Shown here: piece after piece, positions 42,840 through 54,732 of the stretch
Numbering within the stretch: the first letter of the stretch is position 1
Layout: each line of letters starts with the position of its first letter
Source: Microbacterium sp. 2FI
GTDB lineage: Bacteria; Actinomycetota; Actinomycetes; Actinomycetales; Microbacteriaceae
Direction of reading: 5' to 3'
Length of the DNA: 64,000 bases
Assembly (NCBI RefSeq): GCF_005502885.1
Contig: NZ_SCMR01000001.1
Location: 310,001-374,000, forward strand
The notes under the pieces: generated by a model
Told to the model about the DNA's origin: nothing
Databases searched by the model: none
The model's input: the letters and a program-made list of their open reading frames with translations, nothing else
Translations under genes and position numbers: made by a program

Positions 42840-43771
42840 TGGACGCAGTGGCATCGCGGTTCGGCACACGCGCATGGATCCTGTTCGGCGCGATGGCGGT
42901 GCTCTGGGGCATCCCGTACCTGTTCATCAAAGAGGCCGTCGACTCCTACTCTCCGGCGGCCGTGGTCGCCGGGCGCACGCTGCTGGGCGCACTCATCCTC
43001 GTGCCGTTCGCACTGCGCCAGAAGGCGATCCGCCCCGCTTTCGGCAAGATCGGCTGGGTGCTGGCCTTCGGCGCCATCGAGATGGCAGGGCCGTTCGTGC
43101 TGCTCGCCCACGCGGAGCAGACACTGTCATCGGGGTTGACCGGACTGCTCGTAGCGACGGTTCCGCTCTTCGCCGCGATGATCGCACTGGGCGGCGGCGA
43201 TCGGTCGGTGCTGACCCCTGCGCGATCCATCGGGCTGTTCATCGGCTTCGCGGGCGTCGCTGTGATCGTCGTCGGCCCGGGGCTCGCCATCGACGGCGGA
43301 GCGGGGCTCGTCGCCATCGGCGAGGTGCTGCTGGTCGCGGTCTGCTACGCGATCGCACCGTTCATCGTGGCGCGACAGCTGAAGGACGTCCCGGCGCTCG
43401 GCAGCGTGACGGTCGCTCTGCTGGCCGTCGGCATCGTCTATCTGCCGATCGCGCTGCTGACACAGCACGAGGTGCCGACGGTCCGGAGCACGGTCGCGCT
43501 CGTCCTGCTCGCCGTGTTGTGCACTGCTGTTGCCTTCATCGTGTTCTTCGCGCTGATCGCGCGCGTCGGACCAGTCCGAGCGCCGCTGTTCACGTACGTC
43601 AACCCCGTCGTCGCGATCGTTCTCGGCATCCTGATCCTGGGGGAGGAGATCACACTGGGCCTGATCGTGGGGTTCCCGCTCGTGATCCTCGGCTGCTGGC
43701 TCGCTGCGACCGGGGGCACGGTGCGCACTGCGAAGCCGGCCGGCGATCTGCCTCCGATCGCGCCGGGCTGA
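42839..43771 (+). CDS. EamA/DMT-superfamily transporter
   Basis: 310 residues with ten hydrophobic helices in two EamA halves: first half from MAVLWGIPYLFIKEA, second from GEVLLVAVCYAIAPFIVA, ending LGILILGEEITLGLIVG and GCWLAATGG. The two halves are the usual drug/metabolite transporter repeat. Substrate unknown; family members export amino acids and related metabolites. It is coupled to recR, and lysC follows 141 bp downstream. Confidence 0.92.
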   Translation: MDAVASRFGTRAWILFGAMAVLWGIPYLFIKEAVDSYSPAAVVAGRTLLGALILVPFALRQKAIRPAFGKIGWVLAFGAIEMAGPFVLLAHAEQTLSSGLTGLLVATVPLFAAMIALGGGDRSVLTPARSIGLFIGFAGVAVIVVGPGLAIDGGAGLVAIGEVLLVAVCYAIAPFIVARQLKDVPALGSVTVALLAVGIVYLPIALLTQHEVPTVRSTVALVLLAVLCTAVAFIVFFALIARVGPVRAPLFTYVNPVVAIVLGILILGEEITLGLIVGFPLVILGCWLAATGGTVRTAKPAGDLPPIAPG

Positions 43772-43912
43772 GCGGCCGTCGGCTCAGCGCCCGCCCCTGT
43801 CACATGGCGGGCCGGGAATGACGACGTCCGTAAGATGGATCCTCGGGCGCGGCATCCGATCGCCCGCCCGTCACACAGCGTGCCGAACGACGGCACTTCC
43901 GGGAGTTCCATC

Positions 43913-45199
43913 GTGGCGCTGATCGTCCAGAAGTACGGCGGGTCGTCCGTCGCCGATGCGGAGAGCATCAAGCGTGTCGCGAAGCGCATCGTCGACACCC
44001 GCCGCGCGGGCCACGACGTCGTCGTCGCCGTCAGCGCGATGGGCGACACGACCGATGAGCTGCTCGACCTCGCCGGGCAGGTCGCCCCGATCCCGGCGCC
44101 TCGCGAGCTCGACATGCTGCTCTCGAGCGGCGAGCGCATCTCGATGGCGCTGCTGGCGATGGCGATCCACTCGATGGGCTTCGAGGCACGCTCGTTCACC
44201 GGCAGCCAGGCGGGCATGATCACCGACGCCACCCACGGCGCCGCGCGCATCGTGGATGTCACCCCGATCCGCCTGCGCGAGGCGCTCGACGAGGGCGCGA
44301 TCGTCATCGTCGCCGGGTTCCAGGGCTTCAACCGCGACACCCGCGACATCACCACGCTCGGCCGTGGAGGTTCCGACACCACCGCCGTCGCGCTCGCCGC
44401 AGCCCTCGACGCCGATGTCTGCGAGATCTACAGCGACGTCGACGGCATCTTCACCGCCGACCCGCGTGTGGTGCCGAAGGCGCGCAAGCTGAGCGTCGTG
44501 TCGGCGGAGGAGATGCTCGAGCTCGCGGCCAACGGCGCGAAGGTGCTGTACATCCGCGCTGTCGAATACGCGCGCCGCCACGGCGTCCTGATCCACTCGC
44601 GCTCGACGTTCAGTTCGGGCGTCGGAACCTACGTGCTCGGCCCGGGGATGACCCTCCCCGACGGCGAAGAGGGAGACAACATGGAAGAGCCGATCGTCGC
44701 GGGTGTCGCGACCGACCTCAGCCAGGCGAAGATCACGGTCATCGGCGTGCCCGATGTGCCGGGCAAGGCCGCCGAGATCTTCAAGGTGATCGCCAAGTCC
44801 GGCGCGAACGTCGACATGATCGTGCAGAACGTCTCGGCGGCGGCGACGGGCCGCACCGACATCTCGTTCACGCTCCCCAAGACCGAGTCGGCGATCGCGC
44901 TCAAGGCACTCGCGGGCGACCAGGCGGAGATCGGGTTCCAGAATCTCGTCCACGACGACCAGATCGGCAAGCTCTCGGTCGTCGGCGCCGGCATGCGCAC
45001 GCACTCGGGCGTCTCGGCGACGCTCTTCGAGGCGCTCAGCATCTCGGGCATCAACATCGAGATGATCTCGACCTCCGAGATCCGCATCTCCGTCGTCGTG
45101 CGCGGCGACGACCTGGCCGCCGCGGCGCGCGTCGTACACACCGCCTACGGCCTCGACGGCGACTCGGATGCCGTCGTGCACGCCGGCACCGGCCGCTAG
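43913..45199 (+). CDS. lysC: aspartokinase
   Basis: 428 residues from a GTG with GGGAG upstream. Kinase part: [19 protein letters not shown] at the start, [59 protein letters not shown]. Two ACT domains follow (from about 265: [20 protein letters not shown], then [19 protein letters not shown]). It makes aspartyl-phosphate for Lys/DAP, Thr and Met. Feedback by lysine and threonine through the ACT pair is the family norm. asd follows 30 bp later. Confidence 0.97.
   Translation: MALIVQKYGGSSVADAESIKRVAKRIVDTRRAGHDVVVAVSAMGDTTDELLDLAGQVAPIPAPRELDMLLSSGERISMALLAMAIHSMGFEARSFTGSQAGMITDATHGAARIVDVTPIRLREALDEGAIVIVAGFQGFNRDTRDITTLGRGGSDTTAVALAAALDADVCEIYSDVDGIFTADPRVVPKARKLSVVSAEEMLELAANGAKVLYIRAVEYARRHGVLIHSRSTFSSGVGTYVLGPGMTLPDGEEGDNMEEPIVAGVATDLSQAKITVIGVPDVPGKAAEIFKVIAKSGANVDMIVQNVSAAATGRTDISFTLPKTESAIALKALAGDQAEIGFQNLVHDDQIGKLSVVGAGMRTHSGVSATLFEALSISGINIEMISTSEIRISVVVRGDDLAAAARVVHTAYGLDGDSDAVVHAGTGR
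44681..45199 (+). other. internal in-frame start of the LysC beta subunit
   Basis: An in-frame ATG at 44681 ([13 protein letters not shown]) is preceded by GAAGAGGGAG seven bases away. Corynebacterium lysC uses the same point to make a beta subunit consisting of the ACT domains alone. The 172-residue product would pair with the full-length alpha subunit. Sequence context is good, but there is no direct proof here. Confidence 0.65.
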
Positions 45200-45217
45200 C
45201 CCATCCTCCACCGAAGG

Positions 45218-46300
<1,083 letters not shown>

Positions 46301-46379
46301 CGCCTTTCCGGGTCGTCAAGAACCCCGGGACTTTCGCCCGCACAGCCGTCCTCCGGTCGGGGGCGCTTTCACGCGCGCC

Positions 46380-46385
46380 TAGAAT
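46380..46385 (+). promoter_or_regulatory. leaderless -10 element (TAGAAT) of mqo
   Basis: Lies 6 nt before the GTG at 46392. Confidence 0.55.
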
Positions 46386-46391
46386 TGTCGG

Positions 46392-47915
46392 GTGACAGAC
46401 ACGCACGACTCCGCGCTTCCCCACCCTGACGACAGCGACCTTCCCGCCGGAACCGTCGACGTCCTCCTGATCGGGGGCGGCATCATGAGCGCGACCCTCG
46501 GCACGCTCCTCTCGGAGCTCCAGCCCGACTGGAAGATCTCGGTGTTCGAGCGGCTCCACGACGTCGCCCTCGAATCGTCGAACGCGTGGAACAACGCCGG
46601 CACCGGTCACGCGGCGCTGTGCGAGCTCAACTACACGCCCGAGGGCAAGGACGGCTCGGTCGACCCCGCCAAGGCGATCTCGATCAACGAGCAGTTCCAG
46701 CAGAGCCGGCAGCTGTGGTCGACGCTCGTCGAGCGCGGCGTGCTCGACGAGCCGACGACCTTCATCAACGCGACGCCCCACATGACCTTCGTCCGCGGTG
46801 AGAAGGACGTCGCGTTCCTCAAGAAGCGCTACGAGGCACTCAAGCAGGAGCCGCTCTTCGCCGGTATCGAGTACAGCGAGGACTCCCGCGTCATCAACAC
46901 GTGGGCGCCGCTGCTCATGCAGAAGCGTCGCGCGGGCGAGCCATTCGCGGCGACCCGCGTGCCCGCGGGCACCGACGTCGACTTCGGCGCGCTCACTCAC
47001 CAGCTCTTCGACCACCTCGCAGGCCGTGGGGCAGACGTCCGCACCAACACCGAGGTGCGCAGCCTCAAGCGCTTGGACGACGGCACGTGGCGCGTGCGCT
47101 ACCGCCGGTCGATCGGCCGCACTCCCGGCGAGATCCGCGCGAAGTTCGTCTTCGTGGGCGCGGGCGGCTGGGCGCTGAAGCTGCTGCAGAACTCGGGCAT
47201 CCCCGAGATCTCCGGGTACGGCGTTTTCCCGATCGGCGGCCAGTTCCTGAAGACGACGAACCCCGCGCTCGTGGCCAAGCACAAGGCGAAGGTGTACTCG
47301 CAGGCCTCGGTCGGCGCACCGCCGATGTCGGTGCCCCACCTCGACACCCGTGTGGTCGACGGCGAGGCATCGCTCCTGTTCGGACCGTTCGCGACTTTCA
47401 GCCCGAAGTTCCTGAAGAACGGCTCGATCCTCGACCTCGTCACGCAGGTGCGCCCCGGCAACCTCGGGCCGATGCTCAAGGTGGCGTGGGACAACCCTTC
47501 GCTCATCACGTATCTCGTCGGCGAGCTGCTGAAGAACCACTCCAAGAAGGTCGACAGCCTCCGCACCTTCGTTCCGACCGCGAAGGACGAGGACTGGGAG
47601 CTCATCCAGGCCGGCCAGCGCGCGCAGGTCATGAAGAAGGACCCTGAGAAGGGCGGCATCCTGCAGTTCGGCACCGAGGTCGTCACCGGCGCCGACGGCA
47701 CGATCGCGGGTCTGCTGGGAGCGTCGCCCGGCGCCTCGACGGCGGTTTCGATCATGCTCGGCCTCATGAAGACCTGCTTCCCCGAGCACATCGACACGTG
47801 GGAGTCGCAGCTGCGCGATCTCATCCCGACTTATGGCGAGACCCTCAACCCGCGCCCCGAAGCGGCGGAGGAAGCGCTCGCAGAGACCGCTCAGACGCTC
47901 GCCTTGACTGCCTGA
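46392..47915 (+). CDS. mqo: malate:quinone oxidoreductase
   Basis: 507 residues, GTG start. The FAD fold VDVLLIGGGIMSATLGTLLS begins at about residue 21. SSNAWNNAGTGHAALCELNY, FINATPHMTFVRGE, FVGAGGWALKLLQNSGIPE and LGASPGASTAVSIML are Mqo family blocks. Membrane-peripheral; oxidises malate to oxaloacetate with electrons to menaquinone, replacing NAD-malate dehydrogenase in this direction. It stands as a single gene with its own leaderless promoter. Confidence 0.97.
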   Translation: MTDTHDSALPHPDDSDLPAGTVDVLLIGGGIMSATLGTLLSELQPDWKISVFERLHDVALESSNAWNNAGTGHAALCELNYTPEGKDGSVDPAKAISINEQFQQSRQLWSTLVERGVLDEPTTFINATPHMTFVRGEKDVAFLKKRYEALKQEPLFAGIEYSEDSRVINTWAPLLMQKRRAGEPFAATRVPAGTDVDFGALTHQLFDHLAGRGADVRTNTEVRSLKRLDDGTWRVRYRRSIGRTPGEIRAKFVFVGAGGWALKLLQNSGIPEISGYGVFPIGGQFLKTTNPALVAKHKAKVYSQASVGAPPMSVPHLDTRVVDGEASLLFGPFATFSPKFLKNGSILDLVTQVRPGNLGPMLKVAWDNPSLITYLVGELLKNHSKKVDSLRTFVPTAKDEDWELIQAGQRAQVMKKDPEKGGILQFGTEVVTGADGTIAGLLGASPGASTAVSIMLGLMKTCFPEHIDTWESQLRDLIPTYGETLNPRPEAAEEALAETAQTLALTA

Positions 47916-47928
47916 CCGGGCCTGCCCC

Positions 47929-47934
47929 TAGGGT
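47929..47934 (+). promoter_or_regulatory. leaderless -10 element (TAGGGT)
   Basis: Lies 6 nt before the ATG at 47941 of the DUF2207 gene. Confidence 0.45.
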
Positions 47935-47940
47935 GGGGGC

Positions 47941-49983
47941 ATGCAGCTTCGGGGAGGGTCCGCATGGCGGGCCTGGGTGCTCGCCGTCGCGATCGTCGCG
48001 ATCGTCGTCGTCGCGATCGTCGTCGTCCCCAGGGTCGCCGCCGACGCCCAGCCCGCGAGCATCGCCGCGCGGGGCGCCGAGGCCGACCCGGTCGCAGCGC
48101 TGCGCACCGGAGTCGCGGCATCCGTCGACGACTTCTCGTTCGACTCGTTCGAGGTCGACTACTGGCTCGCCCGCGACGCCGGCCGTCGCAGCAGCCTGCT
48201 GACCGTCGAGACGATCGTCGCCCGCTTTCCGGAGTTCGATCAGAACAAGGGCATCGTCCGCGCCCTTCCGCGCATCGACAGCGGTATCGATCTCGGCACG
48301 ATGGTGATCGAGGTCACCGGCGCGGACGGCGCCCCGATTCAGTGGTGGACCGAGAGCGACGACGAGTGGGTCTACGTGCTCACCGGCGACGACACGTACG
48401 TGCGCGGCGCCCAGACCTACGTACTGACCTACGCGATGAGCGACGTCGTGCTCCGCTACGAAGACACCGGGGCCGACGAGTTCTACTGGGACACGGTCGG
48501 CACCGACCACGCGCAGCCGTTCGACGAGGTGACGGCGCGCATCCACGTCGCGGGGGCTCCGGCATCCGGCCTCATCGACGGGCGCACGTTCTGCTATACG
48601 GGGCCGGCCGGCTCGACCGCCGAGTGCGCGATCGAGGGGCCTGTCGACGGTGAGCCGTGGCCGTTGGAGTATCTCGCGTGGGCGGGTGCGGAGTCGGTAA
48701 CGGATGCTGCGCCCCCCGTCCGCTTCACGGCGCGAGAGGCCGATGTGGGGCCCTACGAGAACGTCACCGTGGTCGTCGGCTTCGAGCAGGGCACGTTCGC
48801 CGCGCCGACCCCGCCCCCGCCGCCCCCGTACCCGTGGTGGCAGTGGATCATTCCCTTGGGCGCCCTGCTGTCGGGCATCGGCGGACTCGTGTTCCTGATC
48901 GTCGTGCGGCTGGCGGCGCGCCGCAATCCCGATGACTCGCCCGTCGTCGTGCAGTACACACCGCCGGACGACGAGTCGCTGACGCTGTCGGCAGGAGTCC
49001 TCGACGTCCCGGCGAGAGCGCTCGCCGCGCACGTGGTCGATCTTGCGGTGCGCGACAAGCTCGAGATCCGTGCGCGGGAGGACCGCGACGATCCCGAGGA
49101 CTTCGAGCTGATCCTGCGGGATCCCGAGGGACTCGAGCACGACGACCGGCGCGTCGTCGACACCCTGTTCGGCAAGGGCGCCGAGCCGGGCGCCGATGTC
49201 GACCTGGGCTCGTTCGCCCGCAAGCCGCCCAGCCGGGCGGTGACATACGTGCGGCGGATCGACGACTTCACGCTGCAGCGCGGCTACCGCAGCAAGCTTC
49301 CCGATTGGATCGACTTCGTGCGAGGAGCCTTCCAACTCGGCGGTCTCGGCCTCGGCTTCGCCCTCATCTTCTTGAGCGATGGCGCCTTCGAGGTGCTCGG
49401 CGACCTCGGCGGCTTCGGCAGCCTGCTGTTCGTCGCGGCGATCGCCAGCGGGTTCTTCGCGGGGTTCATCCTCCCGATGTTCGGGATGCCGGAATCGACG
49501 CTGACGCTGGCCGGGGGCATGCACCGCACGTATCTCGACGGCATCCACGAGTATCTGCGCCTCGCCGAAGAGGACCGGCTGCGCGCCGCTCAGTCCCCGC
49601 GCACCGCAGACCTCGTGTCGTCAGGCACGCGGGCGTTCGGCGACGCTCCGAACGCGCCTGGCGCCGACGTCGTCAACCTCTATGAGCGGCTGCTGCCGTA
49701 TGCGGTGCTGTTCGGCATGGAGCGGGAATGGGTGGGCGTCATCCGCGCCGCGGCGCCGGCAGCAGCATCCGTCGCCCGAGTCTCGCTCTTCGATGCCGTC
49801 ACGAGCGACTCGATCTCGAGTGCGTCGAACGCGATCGGGCGCCTCGCCGCGACGCCGGTCTCGAGTGGCTCGTCGAGTTCGGGTGGGTCGAGCTCGGGGT
49901 CGAGCTGGTCTTCGTCGGGCGGCTCGTCCGGCGGCGGCTTCTCCGGCGGCGGCGGAGGCGGCGGCGGGTTCGGCGGGCGCTGA
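47941..49983 (+). CDS. DUF2207 membrane protein with glycine-rich tail
   Basis: 680 residues. Signal/anchor helix ([18 protein letters not shown]), an external DUF2207 beta domain (about 65-270: [26 protein letters not shown]), helix [20 protein letters not shown], a soluble domain, then two more helices around 460-510. The tail from 645 is Ser/Gly-rich and ends [12 protein letters not shown]. Same family as YciQ-like proteins. Function unknown; the flexible tail is characteristic of the family. The tdk gene starts 22 bp later. Confidence 0.9.
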   Translation: MQLRGGSAWRAWVLAVAIVAIVVVAIVVVPRVAADAQPASIAARGAEADPVAALRTGVAASVDDFSFDSFEVDYWLARDAGRRSSLLTVETIVARFPEFDQNKGIVRALPRIDSGIDLGTMVIEVTGADGAPIQWWTESDDEWVYVLTGDDTYVRGAQTYVLTYAMSDVVLRYEDTGADEFYWDTVGTDHAQPFDEVTARIHVAGAPASGLIDGRTFCYTGPAGSTAECAIEGPVDGEPWPLEYLAWAGAESVTDAAPPVRFTAREADVGPYENVTVVVGFEQGTFAAPTPPPPPPYPWWQWIIPLGALLSGIGGLVFLIVVRLAARRNPDDSPVVVQYTPPDDESLTLSAGVLDVPARALAAHVVDLAVRDKLEIRAREDRDDPEDFELILRDPEGLEHDDRRVVDTLFGKGAEPGADVDLGSFARKPPSRAVTYVRRIDDFTLQRGYRSKLPDWIDFVRGAFQLGGLGLGFALIFLSDGAFEVLGDLGGFGSLLFVAAIASGFFAGFILPMFGMPESTLTLAGGMHRTYLDGIHEYLRLAEEDRLRAAQSPRTADLVSSGTRAFGDAPNAPGADVVNLYERLLPYAVLFGMEREWVGVIRAAAPAAASVARVSLFDAVTSDSISSASNAIGRLAATPVSSGSSSSGGSSSGSSWSSSGGSSGGGFSGGGGGGGGFGGR

Positions 49984-49993
49984 TCGCCCGGAC

Positions 49994-49999
49994 TACGCT
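49994..49999 (+). promoter_or_regulatory. leaderless -10 element (TACGCT) of tdk
   Basis: Lies 6 nt before the GTG at 50006, within the 22-bp gap after the DUF2207 gene. Confidence 0.45.
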
Positions 50000-50005
50000 C
50001 TCTTC

Positions 50006-50653
50006 GTGGCCAAACTGTACTTCCGCTTCGGGGCGATGAACTCGGGCAAGTCGACATCGCTCCTGCAGGCCGCCTACAACTACGAGGAGCGCGGTCAGCA
50101 TGTGCTGCTGGCGAAGCCCGCGATCGACACGAAGGGTGCCGAGCAGATCTCGAGCCGTCTGGGCATGGAGCGCACGGTCGACTTCCTCATCGCTCCCGAC
50201 GCCGAGCTGCGCGTCCTGTTCTCCGAGCACCGCGAGCGGCTGCGCGCGGATGCCGCCGACACCCTGGTTCCCGAATCCGACGAGCACGCCGTCGATGTCG
50301 CGTGCCTTCTCATCGACGAGGCCCAGTTCCTCACGCGCGAGCAGGTCGACGACCTCTTGCGGATCGTGGTGATGGACCGCATTCCCGTGCTGGCATACGG
50401 CATCCGCACCGACTTCCAGACGCAGGCGTTTCCCGGATCCCGGCGTCTGCTCGAACTCGCCCACACGCTGGAGGAGCTGAAGACCATCTGCCGCTGCGGT
50501 CGCAAGGCGCTCTTCAACGCGCGTCTGGTCGGAGGGCGCTTCGTGTTCGACGGCGACCAGGTCGCGATCGACGAGCTCTCGACCGACCGTGTGACGTATG
50601 AGTCGATGTGCGCGGAGTGCTATCTCACGGCATCGGGCGGGCGTCTCGGCTGA
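50006..50653 (+). CDS. tdk: thymidine kinase (type II)
   Basis: 215 residues, GTG start. P-loop GAMNSGKSTSLLQAAYNYEE (9-28), Walker B LLIDEAQFLTREQ, lasso region TDFQTQAFPGS, and zinc cysteines CRCGRK ... CAECYL. Phosphorylates thymidine for salvage. The type II tetrameric form is normal for bacteria. galE follows 38 bp later from its own promoter. Confidence 0.95.
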   Translation: MAKLYFRFGAMNSGKSTSLLQAAYNYEERGQHVLLAKPAIDTKGAEQISSRLGMERTVDFLIAPDAELRVLFSEHRERLRADAADTLVPESDEHAVDVACLLIDEAQFLTREQVDDLLRIVVMDRIPVLAYGIRTDFQTQAFPGSRRLLELAHTLEELKTICRCGRKALFNARLVGGRFVFDGDQVAIDELSTDRVTYESMCAECYLTASGGRLG

Positions 50654-50678
50654 TGTGAGGCCGACCGCCCTCGCGCTC

Positions 50679-50684
50679 TAGGCT
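50679..50684 (+). promoter_or_regulatory. leaderless -10 element (TAGGCT) of galE
   Basis: Lies 7 nt before the ATG at 50692. Confidence 0.5.
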
Positions 50685-50691
50685 GGAGACC

Positions 50692-51711
<1,020 letters not shown>

Positions 51712-51733
51712 CGCGCGAGCGTGGGTCTCGGAC

Positions 51734-52576
51734 TCAGGCGACCTTCGGCTCTCCGGATCGTGGGCGACGGCGGGGGAGTGGCACGAGCATCGAGGTCGTC
51801 CGCCGATAGTCGGCGTACGCCGGGTACTTCGACGCGGTGATCGACTCGGTGAAGATCGTCGAGCCGATGAACAGGAGCGTCAGCAGCGCCGGCCCCGCGA
51901 TCGTCCAGTTCAGTGAACCGCCCCAGACGCCGAGTCCGGCAGCGGCCGTCGCGCCGATCGCATAGAACACCCACCACTGCGCCTGCTCGAAGAAGAAGTT
52001 GGGGTGTCGGCTGTACGCGAACAGCCCCGTGGTGGCGAACCCGGGCTCGAGGGTGCCGCCCGCCGCCTTCTTGGCCTGGTGGAACCGCCACTGCTGCTGG
52101 TCGGCGACGGTCTCACCGACCAGCAGCGCCGTGAACAGCAACGCGACCGCGGCATCCCAGGCAGTGAACGGCACCGGATTCTGCCATGCGACGAGGGCGG
52201 GGAGCGTGATGAGCACCAGCAGGGCGTTCTGGTAAAGCACGATGAAGAACAGATTGAACAGCTGGAACTGCGTCGGGCTCATCCGCTTGCGCAGGACCGC
52301 CCAGCGATAGTCCTCCATGCCGCTGTAGCCGCCCTTGCGGGCGAAGTTGAAGGTCAGGCGCGCGCCCCATGCGGTGACGAGCAGGGCCATGACGATCAGG
52401 CGTGCGGCATCCCGTCCCTCCGCTATCGCGGCCCCCGCGAAGATCCAGACGTAGACCACCGGAACGATCGACCAGAGGCGGTCGACCCACGAGGTGTCCT
52501 TCGTGATGAGCGATGCGATCCAGCAGAATGCGCTGACGGCGCCCGCGACGATGAGGACGAGGAGGAGTGGATCCAT
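51734..52576 (-). CDS. DUF1295 / steroid-reductase-like membrane protein
   Basis: 280 residues, seven or so membrane helices. The C-terminal signature GLFAYSRHPNFFFEQAQWW (about 198-216) is that of DUF1295 and related isoprenylcysteine/steroid reductase-fold proteins, with the Ser-Arg-His-Pro-Asn NADPH-side motif. Substrate not known. A leaderless -10 (TAGGCT, 52588-52583) precedes the ATG at 52576. The lactate operators lie only 32 bp further upstream, so co-regulation is possible. Confidence 0.85.
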   Translation of the reverse strand: MDPLLLVLIVAGAVSAFCWIASLITKDTSWVDRLWSIVPVVYVWIFAGAAIAEGRDAARLIVMALLVTAWGARLTFNFARKGGYSGMEDYRWAVLRKRMSPTQFQLFNLFFIVLYQNALLVLITLPALVAWQNPVPFTAWDAAVALLFTALLVGETVADQQQWRFHQAKKAAGGTLEPGFATTGLFAYSRHPNFFFEQAQWWVFYAIGATAAAGLGVWGGSLNWTIAGPALLTLLFIGSTIFTESITASKYPAYADYRRTTSMLVPLPRRRPRSGEPKVA

Positions 52577-52582
52577 GGCGTC

Positions 52583-52588
52583 AGCCTA
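52583..52588 (-). promoter_or_regulatory. leaderless -10 element (TAGGCT) of the DUF1295 gene
   Basis: Lies 6 nt before the ATG at 52576. The adjacent palindromes could also occlude its -35 region. Confidence 0.45.
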
Positions 52589-52607
52589 GACGCGGACCGG
52601 GTTGGCA

Positions 52608-52644
52608 TGTGGTCTGACCACGCGCTACTGTGGTCGGACCACAG
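52608..52644 (+). promoter_or_regulatory. twin palindromic operators of the FadR/LldR-type regulator
   Basis: Site 2 (52628-52644) is the perfect palindrome CTGTGGTC-G-GACCACAG. Site 1 (52609-52621) is GTGGTC-T-GACCAC. Their centres are 21 bp apart, two helical turns, so two dimers would bind one face. The core TGGTCNGACCA fits FadR-family (LldR-type) sites. Site 2 overlaps a TACTGT -10 candidate (52626-52631), so binding should repress the regulator-lldD operon. Confidence 0.8.
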
Positions 52645-52659
52645 TCGACGAGGAGCAGA

Positions 52660-53400
52660 GTGGACGAGACCACGGCGGCGCCTGCGGCACGGGCCTGGCG
52701 GATCGTGCTCGAGAAGATCGAGTCCGACCTGCTCGACGGTCGCCTCGCTCCCGGCGACCGGCTGCCCGGCGAGCGTGAGCTCGCGACCTCGCTCGGCGTC
52801 GGGCGATCGAGCGTCCGGGAAGCGCTGCGCGTCCTCGAGGTGATGGGCCTCATCCGCACCGGCACGGGATCGGGGCCGACGTCGGGGGCGATCATCATCG
52901 CGACTCCGCGCGGCGGCATGTCGGCGCTCCTGCGGCTGCAGGTCGCGGCGCAGGGATTCCCGCTCGACGACGTCGTGCGTACGCGCCTCGTGCTCGAATC
53001 GGCAGTTGTCGAAGCGCTGGCCGAGGCTGCTGCGGCCGACACCACCGGCTCGGCGACGGCGGACGCCCACGCCGTGCTCGATGCGATGGACGCCCCCGAC
53101 CTCACCCCCGCCGAATTCCTCGCCCTCGACGCGCAGCTCCACCTCGCGCTCGCCGAGGCATCGGGCAACGCCGTCATCGCCGCGATGATGGCGGGTCTGC
53201 GCACCGCCATCGAGACGTATGTCCAGGCGGGTGCGGCGCGGATCTCGGAATGGGATGCCGCGGCATCCCGTCTCCGTCACGAGCACCGCGCGATCCTCGC
53301 CGCGGTCGACGCGGGCGATGCCGCCCGGGCGCGCACCCTGATCCACGACCACATCACCGGCTACTACGCCGAAGCGGGCCTGGCCCGCACTCACGACTGA
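52660..53400 (+). CDS. lldR: FadR-family (LldR-like) lactate regulator
   Basis: 246 residues from GTG 52660, AGGAG four bases upstream. GntR winged helix: LEKIESDLLDGRLAPGDRLP, then GERELATSLGVGRSSVREAL. The FCD effector domain has metal-ligand positions typical of the family (ALDAQLHLALAEASGN, a later LRHEHRAIL and LIHDHITGYY). Lactate as ligand is inferred from the adjacent lldD and the operator core. lldD starts 12 bp after the stop. Confidence 0.85.
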   Translation: MDETTAAPAARAWRIVLEKIESDLLDGRLAPGDRLPGERELATSLGVGRSSVREALRVLEVMGLIRTGTGSGPTSGAIIIATPRGGMSALLRLQVAAQGFPLDDVVRTRLVLESAVVEALAEAAAADTTGSATADAHAVLDAMDAPDLTPAEFLALDAQLHLALAEASGNAVIAAMMAGLRTAIETYVQAGAARISEWDAAASRLRHEHRAILAAVDAGDAARARTLIHDHITGYYAEAGLARTHD

Positions 53401-53412
53401 CACGAAGAAGGA

Positions 53413-54696
53413 ATGCCCATGGTTCAGCGCCAGCTCCCCAACCCCGCCGAGCTCCTCGAGCTCATGCAGTTCAAGAAGCCCGAGCTCGACGGTCGCAAGC
53501 GGCGCCTCGAGGGAGCGCTCACGATCCACGACCTGCGGACGATCGCCAAGCGCCGCACCCCGAAGGCAGCCTTCGACTACACCGACGGGGCAGCCGAGGG
53601 CGAGCTGTCGCTGACGCGGGCGCGTCAGGCGTTCGAAGACATCGAGTTCCACCCGGGTGTGCTGCGCCCCGCCGAGAACGTCGACATGTCCACCGAGATC
53701 CTCGGCGGACCCAGCGCGCTTCCGTTCGGCATCGCGCCGACGGGCTTCACGCGTCTGATGCAGACCGAGGGCGAGATCGCGGGGGCGTCGGCGGCGGGCG
53801 CCGCGGGCATCCCGTTCACGCTGTCGACCCTCGGAACGACCTCGATCGAGGACGTGAAGAAGGCGAACCCGAACGGACGCAACTGGTTCCAGCTGTACGT
53901 CATGCGCGACCGCGAGATCTCGTACGCCCTCGCGCGGCGCGCAGCGGCGGCGGGCTTCGACACGCTGCAGTTCACCGTCGACACCCCGGTCGCAGGCGCG
54001 CGCCTGCGCGACAAGCGCAACGGCTTCTCGATCCCGCCCCAGCTGACCCTGGGCACGATCATCAACGCGATCCCGCGGCCCTGGTGGTGGTACGACTTCC
54101 TGACGACCCCCAAGCTCGAGTTCGCGTCACTCTCGACGACGGGCGGTACCGTCGGCGAGCTCCTCAACTCGGCCATGGATCCGACGATCAGCTTCGACGA
54201 CCTCGCGATCATCCGCGAGATCTGGCCGGGCAAGATCGTCGTGAAGGGCGTTCAGAACGTCGAGGACTCCAAGCGCCTGATCGATGCCGGCGTCGACGGC
54301 ATCATCCTTTCGAACCACGGCGGGCGCCAGCTCGACCGCGCACCGATTCCGTTCCACCTGCTGCCGCACGTGGTGCGCGAGGTCGGTCGCGATGCGACCG
54401 TCATGGTCGACACCGGCATCATGAACGGCGCCGACATCGTCGCCTCGATCGCGCTGGGCGCGAAGTTCACGCTGATCGGGCGGGCCTACCTCTACGGCCT
54501 CATGGCCGGCGGGCGCCAGGGCGTCGACCGCACGATCGCGATTCTGCGCAGCGAGATCGAGCGGACGATGAAGCTGTTGGGCGTCTCGACTCTCGCCGAG
54601 CTCGAGCCGAAGCACGTCACACAGCTGCAGCGTCTCGTTCCGGTCGCGCAGCCCGCGGCAGCGCGGGCGCCGCGGCGCGTCGCGACGAAGGCCTGA
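53413..54696 (+). CDS. lldD: FMN-dependent L-lactate dehydrogenase
   Basis: 427 residues, alpha-hydroxy-acid oxidase family. [18 protein letters not shown] near 57, [35 protein letters not shown], the active-site SNHGGRQLD (H302) and [19 protein letters not shown] with the FMN-phosphate loop. It oxidises L-lactate to pyruvate and passes electrons to quinone. The second ATG two codons on is an alternative start. Co-transcribed with the regulator gene from the twin operators. Confidence 0.92.
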   Translation: MPMVQRQLPNPAELLELMQFKKPELDGRKRRLEGALTIHDLRTIAKRRTPKAAFDYTDGAAEGELSLTRARQAFEDIEFHPGVLRPAENVDMSTEILGGPSALPFGIAPTGFTRLMQTEGEIAGASAAGAAGIPFTLSTLGTTSIEDVKKANPNGRNWFQLYVMRDREISYALARRAAAAGFDTLQFTVDTPVAGARLRDKRNGFSIPPQLTLGTIINAIPRPWWWYDFLTTPKLEFASLSTTGGTVGELLNSAMDPTISFDDLAIIREIWPGKIVVKGVQNVEDSKRLIDAGVDGIILSNHGGRQLDRAPIPFHLLPHVVREVGRDATVMVDTGIMNGADIVASIALGAKFTLIGRAYLYGLMAGGRQGVDRTIAILRSEIERTMKLLGVSTLAELEPKHVTQLQRLVPVAQPAAARAPRRVATKA

Positions 54697-54703
54697 CGCG
54701 CGT

Positions 54704-54732
54704 CGCTGCGCGCCGAGGTCAGGCGCGCAGCG
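54704..54732 (+). terminator. shared terminator between lldD and the HAD gene
   Basis: An 11-bp perfect stem (54704-54714 with 54722-54732) and a 7-nt loop lie between the convergent stops and overlap the HAD stop codon. Confidence 0.75.

Noticed and set aside
37851..42875. 1674-codon open frame on the minus strand
   Set aside because: It runs antisense to GH65, dnaX and recR. High G/C at the third position removes stops from the opposite frame; the translation is Arg/Asp/Val/Gly-rich with no domain.
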